From Microbacterium sp. Leaf320 (GTDB lineage Bacteria; Actinomycetota; Actinomycetes; Actinomycetales; Microbacteriaceae): a DNA stretch of 64,000 nt. The stretch's first letter is position 1. Each line of letters begins with the position of its first letter. Under the pieces are notes generated by a model. That model was not told the DNA's origin. It was given only the letters and a program-made list of their open reading frames with translations, and searched no databases. The position numbers were made by a program, and so were the translations under genes. The stretch is from assembly GCF_001423485.1 (NCBI RefSeq), contig NZ_LMOD01000001.1, positions 68,617 through 132,616 of the forward strand. The letters run 5' to 3'. Positions 28,429 to 37,800 of the stretch are shown here, in pieces.

Positions 28429-28434
28429 GAGCCT

Positions 28435-29373
28435 ATGACCAAGGCGCGGACGAAGATCACGGTTATCGGTGCGGGCAGTGTGGGGGTGAGCGTGGCGTAT
28501 GCGGCGCTGATCCGGGGGAGTGCGGCGGAGGTCGCGCTCTACGACATCGCCACCGACAAGGTGGATGCCGAGGTGCTCGACCTCGCGCACGGCACGCAGT
28601 TCACCTCTGCGGCGGTCAGCGGTGGCTCTGACCTCTCGGTCGTCGACGGCAGCGACGTGATAGTCGTGACGGCCGGCGCGAAGCAGCAGCCGGGTCAGAC
28701 CCGCATGGAGCTCTCCGGCATCAACGCGCGGCTGCTTCAGAAGCTCATGCCGCAGCTCGTCGAACACGCGCCGGATGCGGTGTTCATCATCGTCACCAAT
28801 CCGGCCGACGTGATGACCATCGTCGCGCAGCGCGTCTCGGGTCTGCCTCCCCACAGGGTGTTCGGATCCGGCACAGTGCTCGACACCTCGCGGCTGCGTT
28901 GGCGTCTCGCGCACCGGGCGAACGTGAGCACCGCGAGCGTGCACGCAGACATCGTGGGCGAGCACGGCGACACGGAGTTCCCGCTCTGGTCGAACGCGAC
29001 GATCGGATCCGTGCCGATCCTCGACTGGCATGCCGATGAGCCGTTTACGACCGAGGAACTCGACCGGATCGCGATCGAGGTGCGTGATGCGGCCTACGCC
29101 GTCATCCGGGGCAAGGGAGCCACCAACCTCGCGATCGGCGTCAGCTGCGCCCGCATCGCCGAGGCGGTGCTGCACGACGAGCGTGCGGTGCTTCCGGTCG
29201 CGACGGTGCTCGACGGCGAATACGGGCTGCACGGGGTCGCGCTGTCGGTGCCCTCGGTGGTGGGCGCTGCGGGTGCGGCGCCGCTGGCCGAGACGCCGAT
29301 GAACGAGCGTGAGCTGAGCCTGCTGCAGGCTTCCGCCGACGCGATCCGGGCGGCGATCGACGAGCTCGGCTGA
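28435..29373 (+). CDS. ldh: L-lactate dehydrogenase
   Basis: 312 residues. The NAD site ITVIGAGSVGVSVAYA, the mobile-loop arginine in KQQPGQTRMEL, the NPADVMT segment and the catalytic histidine in GEHGDTEFPLW identify LDH/MDH-type dehydrogenases. The GQTRMEL loop has glutamine before the arginine, as in lactate rather than malate dehydrogenases. It reduces pyruvate to lactate with NADH. It stands alone on its transcript. Confidence 0.9.
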   Translation: MTKARTKITVIGAGSVGVSVAYAALIRGSAAEVALYDIATDKVDAEVLDLAHGTQFTSAAVSGGSDLSVVDGSDVIVVTAGAKQQPGQTRMELSGINARLLQKLMPQLVEHAPDAVFIIVTNPADVMTIVAQRVSGLPPHRVFGSGTVLDTSRLRWRLAHRANVSTASVHADIVGEHGDTEFPLWSNATIGSVPILDWHADEPFTTEELDRIAIEVRDAAYAVIRGKGATNLAIGVSCARIAEAVLHDERAVLPVATVLDGEYGLHGVALSVPSVVGAAGAAPLAETPMNERELSLLQASADAIRAAIDELG

Positions 29374-29410
29374 CCCCTTCCGAAAGAATTTCGAGAATCT
29401 TCGTCGAGCG

Positions 29411-29440
29411 TGTCGATCCGAGTCTTTCCCGTTCGACGTC
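29411..29440 (+). promoter_or_regulatory. Candidate ECF42-type promoter of the YCII-sigma pair
   Basis: TGTCGA (29411-29416), 17 bases, then CGACGTC (29434-29440). From memory, ECF42-group promoters were described with TGTCGA at -35 and a CGA/CGTC-like -10. This would make the sigma factor autoregulated. Confidence 0.5.
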
Positions 29441-29487
29441 TTCAATGAGAGGGTCGAAAGACGGCCCCACCCACCAAGGAGAACACC

Positions 29488-29916
29488 ATGAAGTTCATGC
29501 TGATCATGCGCTCGAACGACGAAGCGGTCGAGGCGTACAAGGAGATGCCCTTCGAGCAGGTCATCGAGGCCATGGGCAAGTACAACGAGTCGATGATCAA
29601 GGCCGGCGTGCTGCTCGCGGGTGAGGGACTCAGTGACGCCGCGGAGGGCTTCGTGGTCGACTTCAGCGCTGAGAAGCCCCTGATCACCGACGGCCCCTAC
29701 GGAGAGACGAAGGAGCTCTTCAACGGCTTCTGGATCATCGAGGCGTCGACGCGCGAGGAGGCGGCGGAGTGGGCGAGCCGTGCACCTCTCGGCGCGGGCT
29801 CCTTCCTCGAGGTGCGAAGGGTGACCGACGAGTCCGACTTCCCGGCCGACAACGAGTGGATCGAGAAGGAGAAGGGCTGGCGCGAAGAGGAAGAGGCGCG
29901 CCGCGCCCAGCAGTGA
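29488..29916 (+). CDS. YCII/DGPF domain protein
   Basis: 142 residues with a dimeric ferredoxin-like YCII fold: MKFMLIMRSND at the start and the DGPF-type motif ITDGPYGETKELFNGFWII around 66-84. The C-terminus is a charged helix. DGPF proteins are standard genomic partners of ECF42 sigma factors; their chemistry is not settled. AAGGAG at 29478-29483 serves ATG 29488. One base separates the stop from the sigma-factor ATG. Confidence 0.9.
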   Translation: MKFMLIMRSNDEAVEAYKEMPFEQVIEAMGKYNESMIKAGVLLAGEGLSDAAEGFVVDFSAEKPLITDGPYGETKELFNGFWIIEASTREEAAEWASRAPLGAGSFLEVRRVTDESDFPADNEWIEKEKGWREEEEARRAQQ

Positions 29917-29917
29917 C

Positions 29918-31204
29918 ATGACCGACGGCAGTGAGGCGGCGCGCCCAGCACCCGACACGGGTGCCGCGGAGCGCGCCGTCGCCGCCGTGTGGCGCATCGA
30001 GTCCGCGAGGATCGTCGGCACGCTGACGAGGGCGGTCGGTGACTTCGGTCTCGCGGAGGATCTCGCGCAGGAGGCGCTGGTGGATGCGCTGCGGCAGTGG
30101 CCGATCGACGGTGTCCCCCGCAACGGCGGAGCGTGGCTCACGGCGGTCGCGAAGCGCAAGGCCGTCGACGGCTGGCGCCGCAGAGAGCGGCTGGACGAGC
30201 GCATGGCGGTGCTCGCCCACGACCTGGAGCGTGAGCAGGCCGAGGCCGCGGATGCGCCGCCTTGGGATCGGGATGCCGTCGACGACGACGTGCTCCGGCT
30301 GATCTTCATCTCGTGCCACCCGGTGCTGTCGCGGGAGGCGCAGGTCGCTCTGACGCTGCGGGTGGTGGGCGGTCTGTCGAGCGAGGAGATCGCCAGGGCG
30401 TTCCTCGTTCCCACAGCGACCGTGCAGCAGCGCATCGTCCGCGCGAAGAAGACCCTCGCCGCAGCGCACGTGCCGTTCGAGATGCCTCCCCGCGACGAGC
30501 ACACGGTTCGACTGGGTGCGATCCTCGGCGTGCTGTACCTGATCTTCAACGAGGGGCACGCGGCCAGCAGCGGCCCCGACTGGATGCGACCGGAGCTGAG
30601 TCTCGAGGCGATCCGGCTGACGCGCGTGCTCGCGGCGCTGATGCCGCGAGAGCGCGATGTGCACAGCCTTCTCGCCCTCATGGAGCTGACGGCCGCCCGT
30701 TTTCCGGCCAGGGTCGACGCGCACGGAGAACCCGTGCTGCTCGCCGATCAGGACCGGCGTCGCTGGGATCGAGGGCGCATCGCGCGCGGCCGCGCCGCGT
30801 TGGCGGCCGCGGATGCGCGCGGCTCGGGTCGCGGCCCGTACGGTCTGCAGGCGGCGATCGCCGAGTGCCACGCGCTCGCGGCGAGCGTCGACGAGACGGA
30901 CTGGGACCGCATCGTGGTGCTCTACGAGGCGCTCGGCCGTATCGCGCCGTCGCCCGTGGTCGAACTCAACCGTGCGGCCGCGGTGGCGATGGCGACGGGG
31001 CCCGCATCCGCCCTGCAGATCATCGACCGGCTCTCGGCGTCGGGCGCTCTGACCGGCTATCACCTACTGCCGGCGACGCGTGCCGAGATGCTCCTGCGCC
31101 TCGGCCGCGACGACGAAGCGCGCAGCGAGTTCGCCGTGGCCGCAGCCCTCGCGGGAAACGACAGGGAACGGGCGCTGCTCGAGGCCAGGGCCGCGGAGCG
31201 CTGA
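29918..31204 (+). CDS. ECF sigma factor with C-terminal extension (ECF42-like)
   Basis: 428 residues, more than twice the usual ECF length. Region 2 covers about 25-95 (DFGLAEDLAQEALVDAL), region 4 about 125-180 (LSSEEIARAFLVPTATVQQRIVRAKKTL). A long helical C-terminal domain of the DUF6596/TPR-like kind follows (YLIFNEGHAAS at about 208-218). This length, the extension and the DGPF partner upstream are the marks of the ECF42 group, which lacks a classic anti-sigma factor; the extension is thought to control activity. No anti-sigma gene is nearby. Confidence 0.9.
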   Translation: MTDGSEAARPAPDTGAAERAVAAVWRIESARIVGTLTRAVGDFGLAEDLAQEALVDALRQWPIDGVPRNGGAWLTAVAKRKAVDGWRRRERLDERMAVLAHDLEREQAEAADAPPWDRDAVDDDVLRLIFISCHPVLSREAQVALTLRVVGGLSSEEIARAFLVPTATVQQRIVRAKKTLAAAHVPFEMPPRDEHTVRLGAILGVLYLIFNEGHAASSGPDWMRPELSLEAIRLTRVLAALMPRERDVHSLLALMELTAARFPARVDAHGEPVLLADQDRRRWDRGRIARGRAALAAADARGSGRGPYGLQAAIAECHALAASVDETDWDRIVVLYEALGRIAPSPVVELNRAAAVAMATGPASALQIIDRLSASGALTGYHLLPATRAEMLLRLGRDDEARSEFAVAAALAGNDRERALLEARAAER

Positions 31205-31229
31205 CGCGCCGGCCGCGGAGCGCTGACGC
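31189..31229 (+). repeat. 19-bp direct repeat across the sigma-factor stop codon
   Basis: GGCCGCGGAGCGCTGACGC occurs at 31189-31207, containing the TGA stop at 31202-31204, and again at 31211-31229 with a period of 22 bases. Confidence 0.9.
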
Positions 31230-31258
31230 TCGCCCGCACGAGGAACACCCGTGCACGA

Positions 31259-31303
31259 AGAACCGCCCCCGTCCGAAGCAGTGCTTCGTGCGGGGGCGGT
31301 TCT
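31259..31303. terminator. Long composite terminator hairpin
   Basis: An outer 13-bp stem (31259-31271 with 31291-31303) encloses an inner 7-bp stem (31274-31280 with 31282-31288). It separates the convergent sigma-factor and GlsB/YeaQ genes. Confidence 0.85.
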
Positions 31304-31328
31304 GTTCACCGCGCGGCGCGCGATGTGG

Positions 31329-31601
31329 TCAGCTGCGGGCCTTGCTGCCGCGACCGACGATCAGGCCGTAGATCAGCAGCACGATGATCGAGCCGCCGAT
31401 GGCGAGGAGCCAGGTGCCCAGGTCCCAGAACTCCGTGAGAGGACGGTTCAGGATGAGGCTGCCGAGCCATCCGCCGAGGAATGCGCCGACGACGCCGAGG
31501 AGGAGGGTGATGAACCATCCGCCGCCCTGCTTGCCGGGAAGGATCAGCTTCGCGATCGCGCCGGCGATGAGGCCGAGAAGAAGGAATCCGAGAAAGCTCA
31601 T
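31329..31601 (-). CDS. GlsB/YeaQ/YmgE family small membrane protein
   Basis: 90 residues with three hydrophobic helices rich in glycine (LLGLIAGAIAKLILPG, LLLGVVGAFLGGWLG), the transglycosylase-associated protein pattern. Family members are stress-induced inner-membrane proteins of unclear mechanism. AGGAG on the minus strand lies seven bases before ATG 31601. Confidence 0.9.
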   Translation of the reverse strand: MSFLGFLLLGLIAGAIAKLILPGKQGGGWFITLLLGVVGAFLGGWLGSLILNRPLTEFWDLGTWLLAIGGSIIVLLIYGLIVGRGSKARS

Positions 31602-31711
31602 GTTCAGCTCCTATGTATCGTGAGCCCCGGGGTGCCAGGGCTCGTGTGAACCACTGTGCCCTCCCAGCTGATTATCAGCCAACCCCTTGCGCCTGAGCCT
31701 CCGGGTGTGCA

Positions 31712-31745
31712 AAGAGGCCCGCCTCCGCAAGGAGACGGGCCTCTT
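31712..31745 (-). terminator. Terminator after the Bax-inhibitor-1 gene
   Basis: A 15-bp stem with one wobble pair (31712-31726 with 31731-31745) and loop GCAA lies just downstream of the stop at 31760, reading on the minus strand. Confidence 0.8.
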
Positions 31746-31759
31746 CGAGCGACGATGCG

Positions 31760-32689
31760 TCAGTTGTTGCCGCGGGCGATCGCGATGATCCGCAGGATCT
31801 CGACGTAGAGCCAGACGACCGTGACCATGATGCCGAAGGCGCCGAGCCAGCCGTACTTGCGGGGAGCGCCGTTGCGCACGCCCTGCTGGATCTGGTCGAA
31901 GTCGAGCACCAGCGAGTACGCGGCCATGATGACGACCAGGACGCCGATGATGAGACCCAGCGGGATGCCGAGGATCTCGACCTTGCTGAGCAGGCCGAAG
32001 GCCGCGCCCTCGCCCAGGACGCCGGTCCACGTCAGGACGACGTTGAGGAGCGAGAAGACGAGGTAGCCGATCATGGCGATCATGAAGATCTTGGTGGCCT
32101 TCTTCGACGCGCGGATCTTGCCGCTGGCGAAGAGGGCGAGCGTCACGCCGACCACTGAGACCGTGGCGAGTGTGGCCTGGAAGACGATTCCGGGGTAGAG
32201 CACCTCGAAGAACGCCGAGATGCCACCGATGAAGAGACCCTCGAACGCGGCGTACGCGAAGATCAGCGCGGGGCGGACCTTCTTGCGCGACGTGAAGGAG
32301 ATCACCATGGCGAGCACGAAGCCGCCGAGCGCGCCGACGATCCAGGGCAGCATGTTCGGCTGGAACTGGTCGTAGGGGTTCTGCTCGGGTGCGGCGACGC
32401 CGCCGAGCGTCACGAACCAGCCGATGGCGGCGGTGACGAGGAGGATGCCGAAGAGTCCGGCGGTCTTCCAGACGGTGTCCTCGACCGACATGCGGTCGGT
32501 CTCGATCGCGCCGGCCGGGGGAGCGGCGTACATGCCCTCCAGCTGCGCGTTGGCGGCAGCATCCATCGTGCCGTGCTGGAACGACGCGGCCTGTGCACCC
32601 TGAGCGCCCTGCGGCGCACCCGGGTAGGTCGCGACGTTGCGCGGGTCCTGCTGCTGGAACGCCGGATTGTTGAAGGCGAAGTTGCTCAT
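31760..32689 (-). CDS. Bax inhibitor-1/YccA family membrane protein
   Basis: 309 residues. The first 70 form a Gln/Ala/Pro-rich cytoplasmic tail. Seven hydrophobic helices follow, with SKKATKIFMIAMIGYL and ALIFAYAAFEGLFIGGIS typical of the actinobacterial Bax-inhibitor-1 branch (TMBIM-related). Relatives act as pH-sensitive calcium leak channels or interact with FtsH; the role here is unknown. ATG 32689 begins MSNFAFNNPAFQ, a common N-terminus of this branch. Confidence 0.88.
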   Translation of the reverse strand: MSNFAFNNPAFQQQDPRNVATYPGAPQGAQGAQAASFQHGTMDAAANAQLEGMYAAPPAGAIETDRMSVEDTVWKTAGLFGILLVTAAIGWFVTLGGVAAPEQNPYDQFQPNMLPWIVGALGGFVLAMVISFTSRKKVRPALIFAYAAFEGLFIGGISAFFEVLYPGIVFQATLATVSVVGVTLALFASGKIRASKKATKIFMIAMIGYLVFSLLNVVLTWTGVLGEGAAFGLLSKVEILGIPLGLIIGVLVVIMAAYSLVLDFDQIQQGVRNGAPRKYGWLGAFGIMVTVVWLYVEILRIIAIARGNN

Positions 32690-32764
32690 GTGGGCCTCAC
32701 TCCAAAGTGGGTTGTGGGTCGCTTTCCTCCACGATACCTGGAATGCCGGGCCATCAGGGTGTCC

Positions 32765-32770
32765 TACGCT
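32765..32770 (+). promoter_or_regulatory. -10 box TACGCT for the GDPD gene
   Basis: TACGCT ends 6 bases before GTG 32777 and decides that start as leaderless. Confidence 0.55.
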
Positions 32771-32776
32771 GAGAGC

Positions 32777-33763
32777 GTGCCCAGGAAATCGCCTCTCGTG
32801 ATCGGGCACCGCGGTGCGCCCGGTTACCGTCCGGAACACAGTCGCTCCTCGTACGAGCTCGCCCTCGCGATGGGGGTGGATGCGGTCGAACCCGACGTCG
32901 TCGCGACGAAGGACGGTGTGCTCATCGTCCGTCACGAGAACGAGATCTCGGGCACGACCGATGTCGCAGAGCATCCGGAGTTCGCCGACCGCAAGACGAC
33001 GAAGCGCGTCGACGGACAGGCGCTGACCGGCTGGTTCACCGAGGACTTCACGTGGGAAGAGCTGACGACTCTGCGCAGTCGTGAGCGCTTGCCCGAGGTG
33101 CGGCTCTCGAGCGCGAGCTTCAGCGGCTCGCAGGCCATCCTCCGGCTGACCGACGTGCTCGACATCGTGCGAGACGGCTCGGTCGAGCACGGCCGTGAGA
33201 TCGGAGTCGTGCTCGAAGTCAAGCACGCGACGTACTTCGCAAGCATCGGGCTCGATCTCGCTCCGCTGATCGAGCGCGACCTGCGCGCGGCCGGTTGGGC
33301 CGACGGCGAGCTGCCGCTGATCGTCGAGTGCTTCGAGTCGACGATCCTCGGGCAGCTGAAGGCTCGTGGCATCGCCGCCTCGTACATCTACCTGATCGAG
33401 GCGTCCGGTCGTCCCTACGATCTGCTTGTCGCGCAGGGCAAGAGGGCGCTGACCTACAAGGCGACCGTCACGCCGACGGGGCTCGACGGTCTGGTCGGGC
33501 AGGTCGACGGAATCAGCGTCAACAAGCGGATGCTGCTCGCGGCAGGCAACACGATCGTCCCCGACGCACACGCCCGAGGGCTCAAGGTCTTCACCTGGAC
33601 GTGCCGCCCTGAGAACGCCTTCCTCTCCGCGGAGTTCCGCGGCTCCGGGGGCAAGGGCGCATACGGCGACTACGAGGCCGAGTGGGGCGTCATCGCTCGC
33701 ACGGGCGTCGACGGGGTGTTCGTGGACCACCCGGACCTCGGGGTCGGCTTCTTCCGCCACTGA
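32777..33763 (+). CDS. Glycerophosphodiester phosphodiesterase
   Basis: 328 residues. Motifs of the GDPD family are GHRGAPGYRPEHSRSSY at the N-terminus, VEPDVVATKDGVLIVRHE (metal Glu/Asp, catalytic His) and EVKHATYF near residue 143. It hydrolyses glycerophosphodiesters to glycerol-3-phosphate and an alcohol. No signal peptide is visible, so it appears cytoplasmic. The -10 box just upstream supports GTG 32777. Confidence 0.9.
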   Translation: MPRKSPLVIGHRGAPGYRPEHSRSSYELALAMGVDAVEPDVVATKDGVLIVRHENEISGTTDVAEHPEFADRKTTKRVDGQALTGWFTEDFTWEELTTLRSRERLPEVRLSSASFSGSQAILRLTDVLDIVRDGSVEHGREIGVVLEVKHATYFASIGLDLAPLIERDLRAAGWADGELPLIVECFESTILGQLKARGIAASYIYLIEASGRPYDLLVAQGKRALTYKATVTPTGLDGLVGQVDGISVNKRMLLAAGNTIVPDAHARGLKVFTWTCRPENAFLSAEFRGSGGKGAYGDYEAEWGVIARTGVDGVFVDHPDLGVGFFRH

Positions 33764-33770
33764 GTCCGGT

Positions 33771-34232
33771 TCAGAGCGGGCCGAGCACTTCCGGCACGGC
33801 GCGATCCAGGTGCAGTGCGCGCAGCGGCGCCAGGATCTCGCGCTCCTCGAAGCGGAAGTGCGATTCCATGATCGCGCCCACGCCGTCGAGGTGCCGTTCG
33901 ATCGCCTCGGTGCTCTCGCCTCCCTCGACCGCGGTGCGGAGCGCGCCGAGAAGATGCGCGAGCATCGAGTGATCCTGCATGAGCTTGTCGATCACGTCCC
34001 CGAGCTCGGGGTGCTCCTCGCGCAGGGCGGGGAACAGGGCACGGTCCTCGCTCAGATGATGTCCGTCGAGCGCCGAGCAGAATCCGATGCAGAACAGTGC
34101 GAGATCAGAGGCGGCGTCCGGGGCGTCGGCGTCGTCGTCGAGCGCTGCCCGCGTGGCCTCCAGAGCCGCGCGGAGGCGGGTGTGCGCCCGGCGGAGCTCG
34201 TCGTCCCAGGCGATCAGGCGGTCGGCATCCAT
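33771..34232 (-). CDS. Hemerythrin-like domain protein
   Basis: 153 residues in a four-helix layout. Histidine and acid ligands of an HHE domain appear as GHHLSEDRALFPAL, QDHSMLAHLL and SHFRFEEREIL. Such proteins bind a di-iron centre for oxygen or redox sensing or iron storage. The N-terminus is acidic. ATG 34232 lies behind a TAGACT box on the minus strand. It converges on the GDPD gene with seven bases between stops. Confidence 0.85.
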   Translation of the reverse strand: MDADRLIAWDDELRRAHTRLRAALEATRAALDDDADAPDAASDLALFCIGFCSALDGHHLSEDRALFPALREEHPELGDVIDKLMQDHSMLAHLLGALRTAVEGGESTEAIERHLDGVGAIMESHFRFEEREILAPLRALHLDRAVPEVLGPL

Positions 34233-34239
34233 CCCGGTC

Positions 34240-34245
34240 AGTCTA
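34240..34245 (-). promoter_or_regulatory. -10 box TAGACT for the hemerythrin gene
   Basis: On the minus strand TAGACT ends 7 bases before ATG 34232. Confidence 0.5.
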
Positions 34246-34264
34246 GGTCGGTCGTGCCGATCCG

Positions 34265-34660
34265 TCAGAGGGTGCGATCGAAGGCACCCTTGCGCGACAC
34301 GATCTCCTTGCCGAGCGGCATCAGCGACACCGGCACCATCTTGAAGTCGGCGATGCCCATCGGGATGCCGATGATCGTGATGCACAGCGCGAGACCCGAG
34401 ACGATGTGCCCGATGGCGAGCCACCAGCCCGCGAGGATCACCCAGAGCACGTTGCCGAGGAACGAACCGACGCCCGAGGTGGGCTTGCTGACGATCTCGC
34501 GTCCGAACGGCCAGATCGCGTACCGGGCGATGCGGAATGAGGCGATCGCCCAGGGGATCGTCACGATCGGGATGCACAGCAGGATGCCGGCGAGCATGTA
34601 GCCGAGGAAGAGGGCGAGCCCGGCGAAGATCAGCCAGATGATGTTGAGGATGGTGCGCAC
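34265..34660 (-). CDS. YccF domain membrane protein
   Basis: 131 residues with two YccF repeats: WLIFAGLALFLGYMLAGILLC and WWLAIGHIVSGLALCITIIGIPMG, each followed by a basic/proline stretch. The function is unknown; the proteins sit in the inner membrane. GTG 34660 gives the family N-terminus RTILNIIW and has GAGGAT upstream. ATG 34690 in the same frame would add ten basic residues. Confidence 0.85.
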   Translation of the reverse strand: MRTILNIIWLIFAGLALFLGYMLAGILLCIPIVTIPWAIASFRIARYAIWPFGREIVSKPTSGVGSFLGNVLWVILAGWWLAIGHIVSGLALCITIIGIPMGIADFKMVPVSLMPLGKEIVSRKGAFDRTL

Positions 34661-34816
34661 GACACGATCCTCGCACCGACGCCTGTACATCCGCCTTTCG
34701 CCGACGTCGGGTGAATGGCCACCGGCCGTTCACCATCCGTGCACCTGCGGGTCTTCGGTCAGCCATGCGGTGTCGGTGATGTGGGGTGATACCCGTCTGA
34801 TTCCCTCAGGAGCCCC

Positions 34817-37800
34817 ATGTCCCGCCTGCACTCCGCGGCTGCGGTCACGACGGTCTGCGCACTCAGCGCCGCCGCCCTGCTCGCCGTTCCGCTCGCCGCC
34901 ACCGGCGCCGAATCCGGTATCCGCATCAACGAAGTCGAATCCAGCGGGGGAGTGCCCGGCGACTGGATCGAGTTCGTCAACACGTCGGCCGTCGCCGTCG
35001 ATCTGAGCGGCTACGTCGTCAAGGACAACGGCGAGGACGAGTCGTACACGTTCCCCGACGGCACGCTCGTCGAGCCTGGCGCCTATGTCGTGATCGACGA
35101 GGGGGCTGCAGGCGTCGGCGACTTCACCTTCGGCCTCGGCAAGGAAGACCAGGTGCGTCTGTTCGACCCGAGCGCCGTGCTCGTCGACGAGACATCGTGG
35201 GCGGCTCACGCTGCAGCGACCTGGGGTGCCCGCGACGTCGAGGGCACCGTGGAATGGGCGGACACCTCCGAGCCCACGAAGGGCGCGGTCAACGTCTTCG
35301 CGGCCGACAACCCTCTGGGCGGCAGCATCGTCATCAACGAGGTCGACTCGCAGCCGGCGGACTGGGTCGAGTTCTACAACGCGGGCGATGCCCCTCTCGA
35401 CATCTCGGGATACGAGATCCGCGACAACTCCGACGACCACCGTTGGCAGTTCCTGCCGGGAACGGAGATCGCCGCTGGCGAGTTCCTCGTCGTCGCGGAA
35501 GCCTCGATCGGGCTCGTCGACGGCATCGAGACCGCGTTCCGCGATCCGATCGGCATCGGCAGCGCCGATCGCATCCGCCTCTTCGACGACACGGGACTCC
35601 AGATCGACGACACGCTCCCGTGGAGCGGCCATGCCGCGATCGACGGCGACGTGATCGCCGCGACTCTCGCGCGCTGCCCCGACGGCCAGGGCGCCTTCGT
35701 GCTCGCGTATTCGACTCCGGGGGCGGCGAACGCCTGCGTCATGCCCGACGTCGTGATCAACGAGATCGAGTCCAACGGTGACACGACCGACTGGGTCGAG
35801 GTCGTCAACACGGGCAGCACCCCGGTCGACCTCTCGGGCTGGACCGTTATGGACGGCGACCCCGTGGGCCATGCAGCAGAGACCACGCCGCTGCCCGCGG
35901 GAACGGTGCTCGCGCCCGGCTCGTATCTCGTCTTCGACCAGCCGACCGATTTCGTGTTCGGTCTGGGCAACGGCGATACGGTCACGCTGCGCGATGCGAA
36001 CCTCAACGTCGTCGACGAGCACGTGTACGCGGCACATGCGGCCGGCGTGCTCGCCCGCTGCGCCGACGGCAGCGGCGACTTCGTCGACATCGGAGTCTCG
36101 ACCAAGGGGCTGCGCAACGCATGCGGCAATCCGGTGCGCATCAACGAGGTCGAGTCAGACGGCGGATCACCGGGCGACTGGATCGAACTCGTCAACCCGA
36201 CAGCATCCGCTCTCGACGTCTCGGGCATCGTCGTGAAGGACGACGACGACACCCACTCGTACGTCATCCCGGCAGGGACCTCGATCGCCGCCGGCGGATA
36301 CCTCGTCATCGAGAGCGCCGACCTCGGCTTCGGCCTCGGCGACGGCGACTCGGTGCGCGTCTTCGACGGTGACCTCCTCATCGACTCCGCCACCTGGGGT
36401 GCAGGGCACGCGGCGACCACGTGGGGTCGCTGCCCCGACGTCACCGGCGCCTTCGCCGTCACCGCGGAGAGCACGAAGGGCGCGGCGAACGTCTGCGCCG
36501 GCGAGATCGTCGTCTCGCCGTGGCCCGGTTCCGCCGATGTCCGTGTGCTCGACACCCTTCCGACGTTCCTCGAGGACAGCTCCGGTCTCGACGTGCAGGA
36601 GACCGCTGACGGCACGTTCCTCTGGGCCGTCGACAACGGCGATGGGCGCATCTGGAAGCTCGAGGCCCACGCCGACGGCTCGTTCACGCAGATCGGCGGC
36701 TGGGAATCGGGCAAGCGCGTGCGATTCCAGAGGGATGCCGCGAACCCGGGGGCTGCGGGTCCTGACACCGAGGGCATCACGGTCGACGGCGCGGGCTCGG
36801 TCTACGTCGCCTCGGAGCGCGACAACAGCGCGAAGGGCGTGAATCAGAATACGGTGCTGAAGGTCGACCCCGAGGCCGCCGCCGGCGACCTCGTCGCCCA
36901 ACAGGAGTGGGACCTCACGTCGCTGCTGCCCGCGGTGGGTGCGAACCTCGGCATGGAGGCCGTGCAGTGGGTGCCCGACAGTGCGCTCGACGGTGCGCTC
37001 TTCGACATCAACACGGGTGCTGCCTACGACTCGACGGACTACGCCGGTCACGGCGACGGCCTGTTCTTCGTCGCCGTCGAGGACAACGGCCACGTCTACG
37101 CCTTCGCGCTCGGCGCCGACGGCACGGCGACGCTGGTGTCGGAGATCGCACCGGGTCTCGCAGGGGTCATGGCGCTCGACTACGACAGCGTCCTCGACGT
37201 GCTGTGGGCCGTGTGCGACGACGGTTGCCACGGGCAGTCGGCGCAGATCACGCTGAACGGCACCGCACAGCCCGGGATCGCGCACTTCGCGCGCCCCACG
37301 GGCATGCCCGACATCAACAACGAGGGCTTCGCCACCGCTCCCGCCTCGCTGTCGGTCGACGGCCAGCGCCCCGTGTGGTGGTTCGCCGACGGCTTCGCCT
37401 CGGAGGCACTGCGAGTCGGGACGCTTCCGGGCGCGACGGAGGAGAACCCGGGTGGGAACCCGGGCGGCACCCCCGGTGCGCAGAACCCTCCGCTTCCCGG
37501 CACAGCTCTCACCGATGCCAACCGCAACGGCGTCACGGTGAACCCGGCGGTCGCGGCACGCGGCTCACAGGTGACGGTGACGGCGAGCGGCGACACCGCC
37601 GGCGACCGGATCTCAGTGTGGATGTACTCCGACCCCGTGCAGCTGGCCTCGGGCGCGGCATCCGCCTCCGGTGCACTCACGGTGACGATTCCGACGGATG
37701 CCGCCCTCGGCGCCCATCGGATCGCGGTCTACTCGGCAGCGGGCGAGCTGATCGGATGGGCGGACATCCGCATCACCGAACTGAGCGGACTCGCCGCGAC

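Noticed and set aside
28228-30681. An 817-codon minus-strand frame across ldh and the YCII gene
   Set aside because: It crosses several well-identified genes on the other strand, has no start signal and resembles no protein family.
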